Source: Nonomuraea antri
GTDB taxonomy: Bacteria; Actinomycetota; Actinomycetes; Streptosporangiales; Streptosporangiaceae
Assembly: GCF_013283785.1 (NCBI RefSeq)
Contig: NZ_JABCPZ010000081.1
Coordinates: 1 to 42,083 of the forward strand
Direction: 5' to 3'
Length of the DNA: 42,083 nucleotides
Shown: positions 16,496-23,794 of the stretch, piece after piece
How the letters are laid out: every line of letters starts with the position of its first letter
How positions within the stretch are numbered: the first letter of the stretch is position 1
Notes under the pieces: model-generated
What the model was told of the DNA's origin: nothing
The model's input: only the letters and a program-made list of their open reading frames with translations
Databases searched by the model: none
Position numbers and translations under genes: made by a program

Positions 16496-18036
16496 TCAAA
16501 TCGGTTGTCATCGTCGGCGGCGGGACCGCCGGATGGATGAGCGCCACCTACCTCAAGGCCGCCTTCGGAGACAGGGTGGCGGTGACCCTGGTGGAGTCGG
16601 ACCGGGTCTCGACCATCGGCGTCGGGGAGGCCACGTTCAGCACCGTCCGCCACTTCTTCGACTACCTGGGGCTGGAGGAGCGGGAGTGGATGCCGCGTTG
16701 TTCGGCCTCGTTCAAGCTCGCCATCCGCTTCCAGGACTGGCGTCGGATCGGCCACCATTTCTACCACCCCTTCGAGCGCCTGCCGGTCGCCGACGGCTTC
16801 ACGCTGGCGGACTGGTGGCTGCAGGCCGGCGTCCGTGACGACAGGTTCGACAAGCAGTGCTACATCACGCCGTGGCTGTGCGAGGCGCAGCGCTCGCCGC
16901 GCCTGCTCGACGGCTCGCTCTTCGCCGGGGGCCTGGACGGCTCGCTGGGCCGCTCCACGCTCGCCGAACAGCGCGACCAGTTCCCCTACGCCTACCACTT
17001 CGACGCCGATCTGCTGGCCAAGTTCCTGGCCGAGTACGGCACCGCCCGCGGCGTCACCCACATCGTGGACGACGTGGTCGACGTCGGCCAGGACGAGCGC
17101 GGCTGGATCACGCACGTGCGCACGAAGGAGCACGGGGACCTGGCGGGCGAGCTGTTCGTCGACTGCACGGGCTTCCGCGGCATGCTCATCAACAAGACGC
17201 TGGGCGAGCCGTTCGAGTCCTTCCAGGACGTGCTGCCGAACAACCGGGCCGTCTCGTTACGCGTGCCGCGGGCCCCGGGCGCCGGGGTGAACCCGTACAC
17301 GAAGGCCACGGCTCAGGGGGCCGGGTGGATCTGGACGATTCCGCTGAGCGAGCGCGACGGCACCGGTTACGTCTACTCCGACGAGTTCTGCACGCCGGAG
17401 GAGGCCGAGCGCACGCTGCGCGAGTTCGCCGCCCCGGGGATGGAGGACCTGGAGGCCAACCACATCAGGATGCGCATCGGCCGCAACCGCCGCTCGTGGG
17501 TGGCCAACTGCGTGGCGATCGGCCTGTCGAGCGCCTTCGTCGAGCCGCTGGAGTCGACCGGCATCTTCTTCATCCAGCACGGCATCGAGCAGCTGGTGAA
17601 GTACTTCCCCGACCAGCGCTGGGACCCGGTGCTGAGCGACTGCTACAACAACCGGGTCGCGCACGCGGTGGACGGGGTCAAGGAGTTCCTCGTCCTGCAC
17701 TACCGGGCCGCGGGCCGCGACGACACGCCGTACTGGAAGGAGGCCAAGATCCGGCGGATGCCGGACGGGCTCCAGGAACGCCTGGCCGTGGCGGCCACGA
17801 CGCTGCTGGACGACGCCACCATCTACCCCGCCTACCACGGCTTCGAGACGTACTCGTGGAACACGATGCTGCTCGGGCTCGGCATGGAGCCGGCCGGACC
17901 TCGGCCCGCGCTGGCGCACCTCGATCCGAAGCGGGCGCTCGAGGAGTTCGCCGGTGTGCGTCGCAACGCGGAACGGCTGGTCGCGGCCCTGCCCAGCTGT
18001 GAGGACTATCTGGCCACGATCCACGCGAAGGCGTAA
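16492..18036 (+). CDS. Flavin-dependent tryptophan halogenase, PyrH-like (probable Trp 5-halogenase)
   Basis: 514 residues. It uses FADH2, O2 and chloride to form hypochlorous acid and chlorinate the indole ring of free Trp. Motifs: FAD-binding VIVGGGTAGW (6-15); catalytic Lys75 in SASFKLAIRF, matching PrnA Lys79; the halogenase signature WIWTIP (279-284); Glu354 in PLESTGIFF, matching PrnA Glu346. The sequence follows remembered PyrH very closely (STVRHFFDYLGL, GRSTLAEQR.QFPYAYHFDAD, VLPNNRAV), which suggests C5 regioselectivity; this is inference. The gene contains a TTA leucine codon (17257-17259, Leu256), rare in such genomes and a possible bldA control point. ATG 16492 overlaps the antiporter stop and the flavin reductase follows after 2 bases. 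Confidence 0.95.
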   Translation: MIKSVVIVGGGTAGWMSATYLKAAFGDRVAVTLVESDRVSTIGVGEATFSTVRHFFDYLGLEEREWMPRCSASFKLAIRFQDWRRIGHHFYHPFERLPVADGFTLADWWLQAGVRDDRFDKQCYITPWLCEAQRSPRLLDGSLFAGGLDGSLGRSTLAEQRDQFPYAYHFDADLLAKFLAEYGTARGVTHIVDDVVDVGQDERGWITHVRTKEHGDLAGELFVDCTGFRGMLINKTLGEPFESFQDVLPNNRAVSLRVPRAPGAGVNPYTKATAQGAGWIWTIPLSERDGTGYVYSDEFCTPEEAERTLREFAAPGMEDLEANHIRMRIGRNRRSWVANCVAIGLSSAFVEPLESTGIFFIQHGIEQLVKYFPDQRWDPVLSDCYNNRVAHAVDGVKEFLVLHYRAAGRDDTPYWKEAKIRRMPDGLQERLAVAATTLLDDATIYPAYHGFETYSWNTMLLGLGMEPAGPRPALAHLDPKRALEEFAGVRRNAERLVAALPSCEDYLATIHAKA

Positions 18037-18038
18037 TC

Positions 18039-18560
18039 ATGCTGGACGCGACGACCGTCACCCCGCAGGTGGCGCAGGCGAGCTTCCGGACGTTGATGAG
18101 CTCCTTCCCGACCGGGGTCACCGTGGTCACGGCGATCGGCGCTGACGGCGTGCCGAAGGGGCTGACCTGCACCTCGCTCACCAGCGTGAGCCTCGAACCG
18201 CCCATGCTGCTGGTGTGCCTGGACGCACGCAGCGGCACGCTGTCGGCGATCGAATCCGCGGGCAGCTTCGCGGTGAACCTGCTGCACGCCCGAGGCCAGC
18301 GCGCCGCCGAACTGTTCGCGTCCAGGACTCCCGACAGGTTCACCCGGATCCCGTGGCGGCCGTCGGGCATGGTGGGGGCGCCGTGGCTGGTGGAGGACGC
18401 GTTCGCCGTCGCGGAATGCGTGGTGGAAAGCGTGCGCACCGCAGGCGACCACGTAGTTGTTTTCGGCCAGATAACCGACATAGATCTCGTTTCCGATGTT
18501 CCTCTCATGTATGGCCATCGCCGCTTCAGCGCCTGGCTTCCCGGGCCTGTGCCGTTGTAG
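18039..18560 (+). CDS. Flavin reductase partner of the halogenase
   Basis: 173 residues, the standard size of the short-chain flavin reductase (flavin_reduct/HpaC) fold. It reduces FAD or FMN with NAD(P)H and supplies the free reduced flavin needed by two-component halogenases, as RebF or PrnF do. Family signs: FPTGVTVVTAIGADGVPKGLTCTSLTSVSLEPPMLLVCLD near the N-terminus and the conserved C-terminal YGHRRFSAW. The start lies 2 bases after the halogenase stop, so expression is coupled, and a strong terminator follows. It could also serve other flavin enzymes of the cluster. Confidence 0.93.
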   Translation: MLDATTVTPQVAQASFRTLMSSFPTGVTVVTAIGADGVPKGLTCTSLTSVSLEPPMLLVCLDARSGTLSAIESAGSFAVNLLHARGQRAAELFASRTPDRFTRIPWRPSGMVGAPWLVEDAFAVAECVVESVRTAGDHVVVFGQITDIDLVSDVPLMYGHRRFSAWLPGPVPL

Positions 18561-18571
18561 CGGGCCACAAT

Positions 18572-18609
18572 GCCGCGCCGCCAGGAAATGTCCTGGCGGC
18601 GCGGCTTTT
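18572..18609 (+). terminator. Strong terminator after the halogenase operon
   Basis: A perfect 15-bp stem (18572-18586 with 18591-18605), an AATG tetraloop and TTTT. It separates the antiporter-halogenase-reductase unit from the next operon. Confidence 0.88.
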
Positions 18610-18624
18610 CCGGCCCACGGGAGC

Positions 18625-18654
18625 ACCGATAAGCGGCCAATGGCGAACCGATAA
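18625..18654 (+). promoter_or_regulatory. Direct repeat ACCGATAA, two copies 22 bp apart
   Basis: ACCGATAA at 18625-18632 and 18647-18654, both followed by CGGCC after 0-1 base. A 22-bp period (two helical turns) is the spacing expected of SARP-type binding sites, and the repeats lie upstream of the transthyretin-like/LAL/carboxylase operon. Operator function is inferred. Confidence 0.4.
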
Positions 18655-18711
18655 CGGCCTTGGACACGCTGGACATCAGATGGAGTGCGTCCGCGACGGC
18701 GGGCCTGGCAG

Positions 18712-19062
18712 ATGGGCGTCGGTTTGATGGGGATCAACGTGCAAGCCCTGGACAGCATCCACGGCAGGTCCGTTGCCGGAATGCGGGTGGGGCTGGAAGT
18801 ACGTGACCAGAGCTGGTCGATCGTCGCCAAGGCCAAGACGGACCGGAGGGGGAGCGTCCGCGAGTGGGACGCGCACCGGCTGCCGCGTGGCCTGTACCGC
18901 GTCGTCTTCGACAGCGACCACTATTTCGCCGGCCTGGGCCTGACCGCCGCCTATCCCGAGATCAACGTGTTGTTTCGCATCTGCGACGAAGGTGACTCCT
19001 ACCGGATCCATGTCCTGATCTCGCCGTACTCCTATTCGATCTTCTGCGGCTCGCAGGACTGA
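18712..19062 (+). CDS. Transthyretin/hydroxyisourate-hydrolase-like protein lacking catalytic residues
   Basis: 116 residues from ATG 18712; GTG 18685 and ATG 18727 are alternatives. The fold is recognisable along its length: ALDSIHGRSVAG, AKTDRRGS, GLYRVVFDSDHYFAGLGLTAAYPEI and YRIHVLISPYSYS. True 5-hydroxyisourate hydrolases carry His in the THVLD motif, Arg in TDxDGR, His in YHVPLLLSP and a YRGS C-terminus; here these are Gln, Ser, Arg and FCGS. The purine-degradation activity is therefore unlikely. It sits 19 bases before the LAL regulator and in operon with acyl-CoA carboxylase subunits, not with uricase genes, suggesting recruitment as a binding or accessory protein. Its exact role is unknown. 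Confidence 0.82.
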   Translation: MGVGLMGINVQALDSIHGRSVAGMRVGLEVRDQSWSIVAKAKTDRRGSVREWDAHRLPRGLYRVVFDSDHYFAGLGLTAAYPEINVLFRICDEGDSYRIHVLISPYSYSIFCGSQD

Positions 19063-19081
19063 GGGGAAGGAACCACCACCG

Positions 19082-21907
19082 ATGATGCTGAGGGAACGAG
19101 ACGAGGCGCTGGACGTCCTCCGGGGGCATCTCGCCGACGCACGGTCGGGACGGGGCCGGGTGGCCCTGGTGAGCGGCGCGGTCGGCGTGGGCAAGAGCGC
19201 CCTGCTGTCCGAGTTCGCCGAGCAGGTGGTGGAACTGGGTGCGGTCGCGGTCATCGCGACCTGCTCACGGCTGGAGAGCGACCTGCGGCTCGGCGTCATG
19301 GGCCAGCTGATCCAGGACGCCCCGCTGACGGAGGAGGAGCTCGGCCGCGCCATGGCGCTGCTGGCCGAGGGCGGGGAGGAGCCGGGGGAGCCGATCGACG
19401 CCCACCTCGTGCACGCCTTGGGCTCGGTGCTGCTGCAGCTGTCGGAGCGCTGCCCGGTGGCCCTGATCGTGGACGACGTGCAACACGCCGACCGCGCCTC
19501 CCTGGTCTGCCTGGCGTATCTGGCGCGGCGGGCCAGGTTCGCCCGCGTCGCCGCCGTCTTCGGGCAGAACGACCACGGCGGCGGCGGCGAGCGCCTGCTG
19601 GAGAGCGAACTGCTGCGCCAGCAGCACTCCCGCCGGGTCCACCTGACCACCCTGTCGGAGGAGGGCGCGCTGGCCATGGCCGTCGACGCGTTCGGCCGGC
19701 GCACCGCCGAACGGTTCTCCGCGGAATGGCACGCGCTCACCGGCGGCAACCCGCTGCTGCTGACCGCGCTGATCCAGGACCATCAGGCGCGGCGCGCCCA
19801 GAAGACGGCCACCTCGCTGATCCCCGAGGGCTGGTACGGCAGGGCCGTCCTGTCGTGCCTGCGCCGGGGTGAGCCGCGCCTGCTGCCCGCCGCCCGCGGC
19901 CTGGCCGTGCTCGGCGGCGCCGACCAGCTCGACCGGCTGCTCGGCGCCGGTCAGGAGGACGTGGCCGCCGCCCTGGCGGGGCTGACCGAGGCGGGACTGG
20001 TCGTGGACGGCCGGCTCAGGACGGAGACGGCGGGCGCGGCGATCCTGGCCGCGATGAGCGACGAGGAGCGGATGCGGCTGCACCACCAGGCGGCGCTGCT
20101 GGTCTACGAGCGGGGCGCGCCCCCGGCGGAGGTGGCCGCCCATCTGCTCCGGGCCGACCGGGTCGACGCGCCCTGGGTGGTCTCCGTCCTGGAGGACACG
20201 GCCAGGCACGCGCTGCGCGAAGGCAAGGTGGATCAGGCCGTGTCGTGCCTGAGACTGGCCTGGGACGAGTGCGCCGACGAGCACGAACGCACCAAGATCG
20301 CCACCATGCTGGTCAGGGCCGAGTGGCGGATCAACCCGTCGGCTCCCGCGGAACGGCTGGCCGAGCTCACCGACGCGCTCCAGCGCGGATACCTGCGCGG
20401 CGGCGACGCCGTGGTGCTGGCCCGGGCGCTGTTGTGGCACGGGCGGACCGACGAGGCCCAGGACGTGCTCCAGCACGCCGGCCGCGACGTCGGGACGGAC
20501 CCGGAGACGGCCGCCGAGCTCCTGGTCATCTCCCCATGGCTGCGGGTCACCCATCCCGAGGTGCGCGTGCCGGACCTGCCCGTGACGGAGGTGCCGTCGG
20601 TGTCGGCCGACCGCCGGCTGAAGGCCACGCTCATGCTGGCCCACGTCCTGTCGGAAGGGCCGGCGGAGCCCACCGTCAGAGCCGTCGAGCAGATCCTGCG
20701 CGGCAGCCACCTGGACGAGATGTCCATGGACACCGTGGAGAGCGCCCTGCTCGCCCTCACCTTCGGCGAACGCCCTGACCGGGCGGCCCCCTGGTGCGAG
20801 GCCTTCATCGAGGAGGCCTCGACCAGGAACGCGCCCAGCCGTCAGGCCAGGCTGGCGGCCATCAGGTCGGAGATCGCGGTTCGCCAGGGCGACATGCCCA
20901 CCGCCCTGCGGCACGCCCGCGCGGCTCTGGCCGCCATGCCCCTGACGAGCTGGGGCGTCACCGCGGGCGGCCCGCTGAGCAGCCTCATCCAGGCGGCCAC
21001 GGCCATGGGCGAGTACGACGTGGTCCACGACCAGCTCGACCAGGTGGTGCTCACCTCGATGTTCGACACCAGGTACGGGCTGGCGTACCTGTACGCGCGC
21101 GGCCGGTTCTGCCTGGCCACCGGCCATCCGGCGCTGGCGCTGCGCGACCTGGGGCGCTGCGGGGAGTTGATGGGTGAGTGGGGGCTGGACGTGCCGGGCT
21201 TCCTGCCCTGGCGGGTCGAGGCCGCCGAGGCCTGCCTGCGCCTGGATCGCGAGGAGGAGGCCGCCAGGCTCATCGCCGACCAGCTCAGGCGCTGCACCCC
21301 GGCGACGCCCAGGGCGCACGGCATGGCAATGCGCGTGCTCGCCGCCGTCGGTGAGCCGCGGCACCGGCCGATGTTGCTGCGCCGGGCCGTCGACCTGCTC
21401 CAGCGCGCGGGAGACGGCTACGAGCTGGCCAGAGTGCTGGCGGACCTGGCCACCGCCTACCGCGAGCTGGGCGAGTTCCGCCGGGCCGGCATGATCACGG
21501 TGTGGGCGCAGTCCGTGGCCCACGGCTGCGCGGCCGCGCCCCTGCTGGCGGCGCTCTCGGCGGACGACGTCGCGGCCCGGCCGCACGGCACGGAGACAGG
21601 CGTCCACGGCCGGGCCGCCGAACTGCTGAGCGAGGCCGAACAGCGGGTGGCCGTGCTGGCCGCGACAGGCCACACCAACCAGGAGATCGCGGCCAGGCTC
21701 TACCTCACGGTGAGCACCGTCGAGCAGCACCTGACCCGCACCTACCGCAAGCTCGGCATCGCCCGGCGGGTCGAGTTGCCCGCCACCCTCGACCTGAGGC
21801 CGCCGCGTGCCGCCGATTCCGGTGGCGCGGGAGCCCGCCAGGGGCGAGGGCCGCGGCGCGGCGACCGTGCCGTGCCGGAAACCCGCTCCGCTGAGGAGGG
21901 CACATGA
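19082..21907 (+). CDS. LAL-family (large ATP-binding LuxR-type) transcriptional regulator
   Basis: 941 residues. The N-terminal AAA/NTPase domain has Walker A GAVGVGKS (32-39) and Walker B VALIVDD (126-132). A long helical repeat region, rich in Ala and Leu and TPR/MalT-like, fills about 300-830. A C-terminal LuxR helix-turn-helix covers about 845-905 (LSEAEQRVAVLAATGHTNQEIAARLYL, TVSTVEQHLTRTYRKLGI). Regulators of this size and layout are pathway-specific activators in many polyketide clusters. The start is the first of two adjacent ATGs (19082 or 19085), with GGGGAAGG upstream. A roughly 35-residue basic tail follows the HTH. Its stop overlaps the carboxylase start as ATGA. Confidence 0.93.
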   Translation: MMLRERDEALDVLRGHLADARSGRGRVALVSGAVGVGKSALLSEFAEQVVELGAVAVIATCSRLESDLRLGVMGQLIQDAPLTEEELGRAMALLAEGGEEPGEPIDAHLVHALGSVLLQLSERCPVALIVDDVQHADRASLVCLAYLARRARFARVAAVFGQNDHGGGGERLLESELLRQQHSRRVHLTTLSEEGALAMAVDAFGRRTAERFSAEWHALTGGNPLLLTALIQDHQARRAQKTATSLIPEGWYGRAVLSCLRRGEPRLLPAARGLAVLGGADQLDRLLGAGQEDVAAALAGLTEAGLVVDGRLRTETAGAAILAAMSDEERMRLHHQAALLVYERGAPPAEVAAHLLRADRVDAPWVVSVLEDTARHALREGKVDQAVSCLRLAWDECADEHERTKIATMLVRAEWRINPSAPAERLAELTDALQRGYLRGGDAVVLARALLWHGRTDEAQDVLQHAGRDVGTDPETAAELLVISPWLRVTHPEVRVPDLPVTEVPSVSADRRLKATLMLAHVLSEGPAEPTVRAVEQILRGSHLDEMSMDTVESALLALTFGERPDRAAPWCEAFIEEASTRNAPSRQARLAAIRSEIAVRQGDMPTALRHARAALAAMPLTSWGVTAGGPLSSLIQAATAMGEYDVVHDQLDQVVLTSMFDTRYGLAYLYARGRFCLATGHPALALRDLGRCGELMGEWGLDVPGFLPWRVEAAEACLRLDREEEAARLIADQLRRCTPATPRAHGMAMRVLAAVGEPRHRPMLLRRAVDLLQRAGDGYELARVLADLATAYRELGEFRRAGMITVWAQSVAHGCAAAPLLAALSADDVAARPHGTETGVHGRAAELLSEAEQRVAVLAATGHTNQEIAARLYLTVSTVEQHLTRTYRKLGIARRVELPATLDLRPPRAADSGGAGARQGRGPRRGDRAVPETRSAEEGT

Positions 21908-23505
21908 ACAGGACGGACGATCTCACCGCCCCTTCGGCGGCGGACCTGCCGCCGGAGACCATGCGAGGCCGGGTGGAGGAGCTGGCGCTGGTCCGGGAGT
22001 GCGCGCAGCAGGGGCTCGACCCGCAGGCCACCGCCAGGCAGCACGCCAAGGGCAAGCTCACCCCGCGCGAACGCCTGGACATCCTGCTGGACCAGGGCAC
22101 CTTCGCCGAGATCGAGACGTTCCGCAGGCACCGCGCCACCGGATTCGGGCTGGAACATCGCCGCCCGCACACCGACGGCGTGGTCGCCGGCTGGGGGCTC
22201 GTCCACGGACGTGAGGTGATGGTGTACGCCCACGACTTCCGCATCTTCGGCGGCTCGCTCGGCGAGGCGCACGCTGAGAAGATCCACAAGGTCATGGACC
22301 TGGCGGAGTCCGCCGGGGTGCCGCTGATCGGGCTCTGCGACGGCGCGGGCGCGCGCATCCAGGAAGGCGTCACCGCCCTGGCCGGCTATGGCGGCATCTT
22401 CCAGCGCAACGTCCGCATGTCGGGGGCGGTCCCGCAGGTCAGCGTCATACTCGGGCCCTGCGCGGGCGGCGCGGCCTACTCGCCGGCGCTGACGGACTTC
22501 GTCTTCATGGTGCAGGGCACGGCGCAGATGTTCATCACCGGGCCCGACGTGGTGCGGGCCGTCACGGGCGAGGACATCAGCCAGGACGACCTGGGCGGCG
22601 CTCGCGTGCACGGCACGCTGTCCGGCGTGGCGGGCTTCGTCTATCCGGACGAGGTGTCGTGCCTTGAGGACGTGCGTTACCTGCTGGCCCTGCTGCCCGC
22701 GAACAACCGGGAGCTGCCACCGGTGGTGGCCACCGCCGACCCGGCGCGGCGGCGCTGCGAGTCCCTGCTCGACCTCGTCCCCGCCGACCCCTCCCGCTCC
22801 TACGACATGGCCCGGCTGATCGCGGAGATCGTCGACGACGGCGAGTTCTTCGAGTTCCACGCCGGGTGGGCGCAGAACCTGATCTGCGGGCTGGCCACGT
22901 TCGACGGCCAGGTGACGGGGATCGTGGCCAACCAGCCCGCCCGGCTGGCCGGGGTGCTGGACATCCACGCCTCGGAGAAGGGCGCCCGCTTCATCCAGAT
23001 GTGCGATGCGTTCAACATCCCGCTGGTGAGCCTGGTGGACGTGCCCGGCTTCCTGCCCGGGGCCGATCAGGAGCACGGGGGGATCATCAGGCACGGAGCC
23101 AAGTTGCTGTACGCCTACTGCGCCGCGACCGTGCCGCGCGTCCAGGTGATCGTCAGGAAGGCGTACGGCGGGGCGTACATCGTCATGGACTCACGCTCCA
23201 TCGGCGCGGACCTGTCCTACGCCTGGCCGACGAACGAGATCGCGGTCATGGGCGCGGAAGGGGCCGCGAACATCGTCTTCCGCAAGGAGATCGCCGCCGC
23301 GGACGACCCGGTGGCGCAGCGGGCGCTGCGCGTGGACGACTACCGCCGCACCCTCATGCATCCCTTCTACGCGGCAGAACGCGGACTGGTCGACGACGTC
23401 ATCGACCCGGCGGAGACCCGATGGACGCTGGTACGCGCGCTGCGGCTGCTGCGCGCCAAACACGCGCCCGTGGTGGGGCGCAAGCACGGCAACCCGCCGA
23501 TGTGA
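21904..23505 (+). CDS. Acyl-CoA carboxylase beta (carboxyltransferase) subunit
   Basis: 533 residues, normal for PccB/AccB. It transfers CO2 from biotin on the alpha subunit to acetyl-, propionyl- or longer acyl-CoA, producing malonyl- or alkylmalonyl-CoA extender units. The two crotonase-like halves are visible: ARQHAKGKLTPRERLDILLD, GAGARIQEGVTALAGYGGIF and GPCAGGAAYSPALTDF in the first; LVDVPGFLPGADQEHGGIIRHGAKLLYAY and GGAYIVMDSRS in the second. At the known specificity position (Asp in propionyl-CoA-selective PccB, Ile in broader AccB) this protein has Ile426, suggesting a broader range. No biotinylated alpha subunit is in the window. It is translationally coupled to the LAL gene and followed by an epsilon subunit. 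Confidence 0.95.
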   Translation: MNRTDDLTAPSAADLPPETMRGRVEELALVRECAQQGLDPQATARQHAKGKLTPRERLDILLDQGTFAEIETFRRHRATGFGLEHRRPHTDGVVAGWGLVHGREVMVYAHDFRIFGGSLGEAHAEKIHKVMDLAESAGVPLIGLCDGAGARIQEGVTALAGYGGIFQRNVRMSGAVPQVSVILGPCAGGAAYSPALTDFVFMVQGTAQMFITGPDVVRAVTGEDISQDDLGGARVHGTLSGVAGFVYPDEVSCLEDVRYLLALLPANNRELPPVVATADPARRRCESLLDLVPADPSRSYDMARLIAEIVDDGEFFEFHAGWAQNLICGLATFDGQVTGIVANQPARLAGVLDIHASEKGARFIQMCDAFNIPLVSLVDVPGFLPGADQEHGGIIRHGAKLLYAYCAATVPRVQVIVRKAYGGAYIVMDSRSIGADLSYAWPTNEIAVMGAEGAANIVFRKEIAAADDPVAQRALRVDDYRRTLMHPFYAAERGLVDDVIDPAETRWTLVRALRLLRAKHAPVVGRKHGNPPM

Positions 23506-23526
23506 CGGCGAAGGAGGAGGACGGAG

Positions 23527-23706
23527 ATGACCCTGGCGGACGAAGCACCCCTGGTGATCGCGGGAGATCCGACAGAGGAGGAACTGGAAGCACTCGTACG
23601 GGCGTTGCGCCTGGTGGCGGCCGCGAGGCGGGCCGGACGGGCGCGGCACGGACGTCCGGCGCCCGGCTACGCCTCACCCCGCTCCTGGACCTCCAGATCG
23701 ATTTAA
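23527..23706 (+). CDS. Acyl-CoA carboxylase epsilon subunit (short)
   Basis: A 59-residue frame starting at ATG 23527 behind AAGGAGGAGG, 21 bases after the beta subunit. The product begins MTLADEAPLVIAGDPTEEEL and continues with EALVRALRLVAAARR, matching the 'xxxGxPTxEELAALxxxL' pattern of actinobacterial epsilon subunits, and ends with an Arg/Gly/Pro-rich tail containing a Trp. Epsilon subunits stabilise and activate the alpha-beta complex in Streptomyces and mycobacteria. Position, size and pattern agree. Its stop, TAA at 23704-23706, precedes an AT-richer promoter region. Confidence 0.85.
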   Translation: MTLADEAPLVIAGDPTEEELEALVRALRLVAAARRAGRARHGRPAPGYASPRSWTSRSI

Positions 23707-23707
23707 C

Positions 23708-23743
23708 ATTCACGGAACAATATTCACCGGCAAACAATTCGTG
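23708..23743 (+). promoter_or_regulatory. ATTCAC-type direct repeats upstream of the large SARP gene
   Basis: ATTCACG at 23708, ATTCACC at 23722 and ATTCGTG at 23737 recur every 14-15 bp in an unusually AT-rich stretch before the regulator gene. This is compatible with an operator, but the period is not the classical 11 or 22 bp of SARP boxes. No confident promoter hexamers were assigned in 23744-23794. Confidence 0.3.
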
Positions 23744-23794
23744 ACCTCAATGCGGTTCTTTTTGTGCTTGTCCTAATCAAACATTGCCCCCAGC

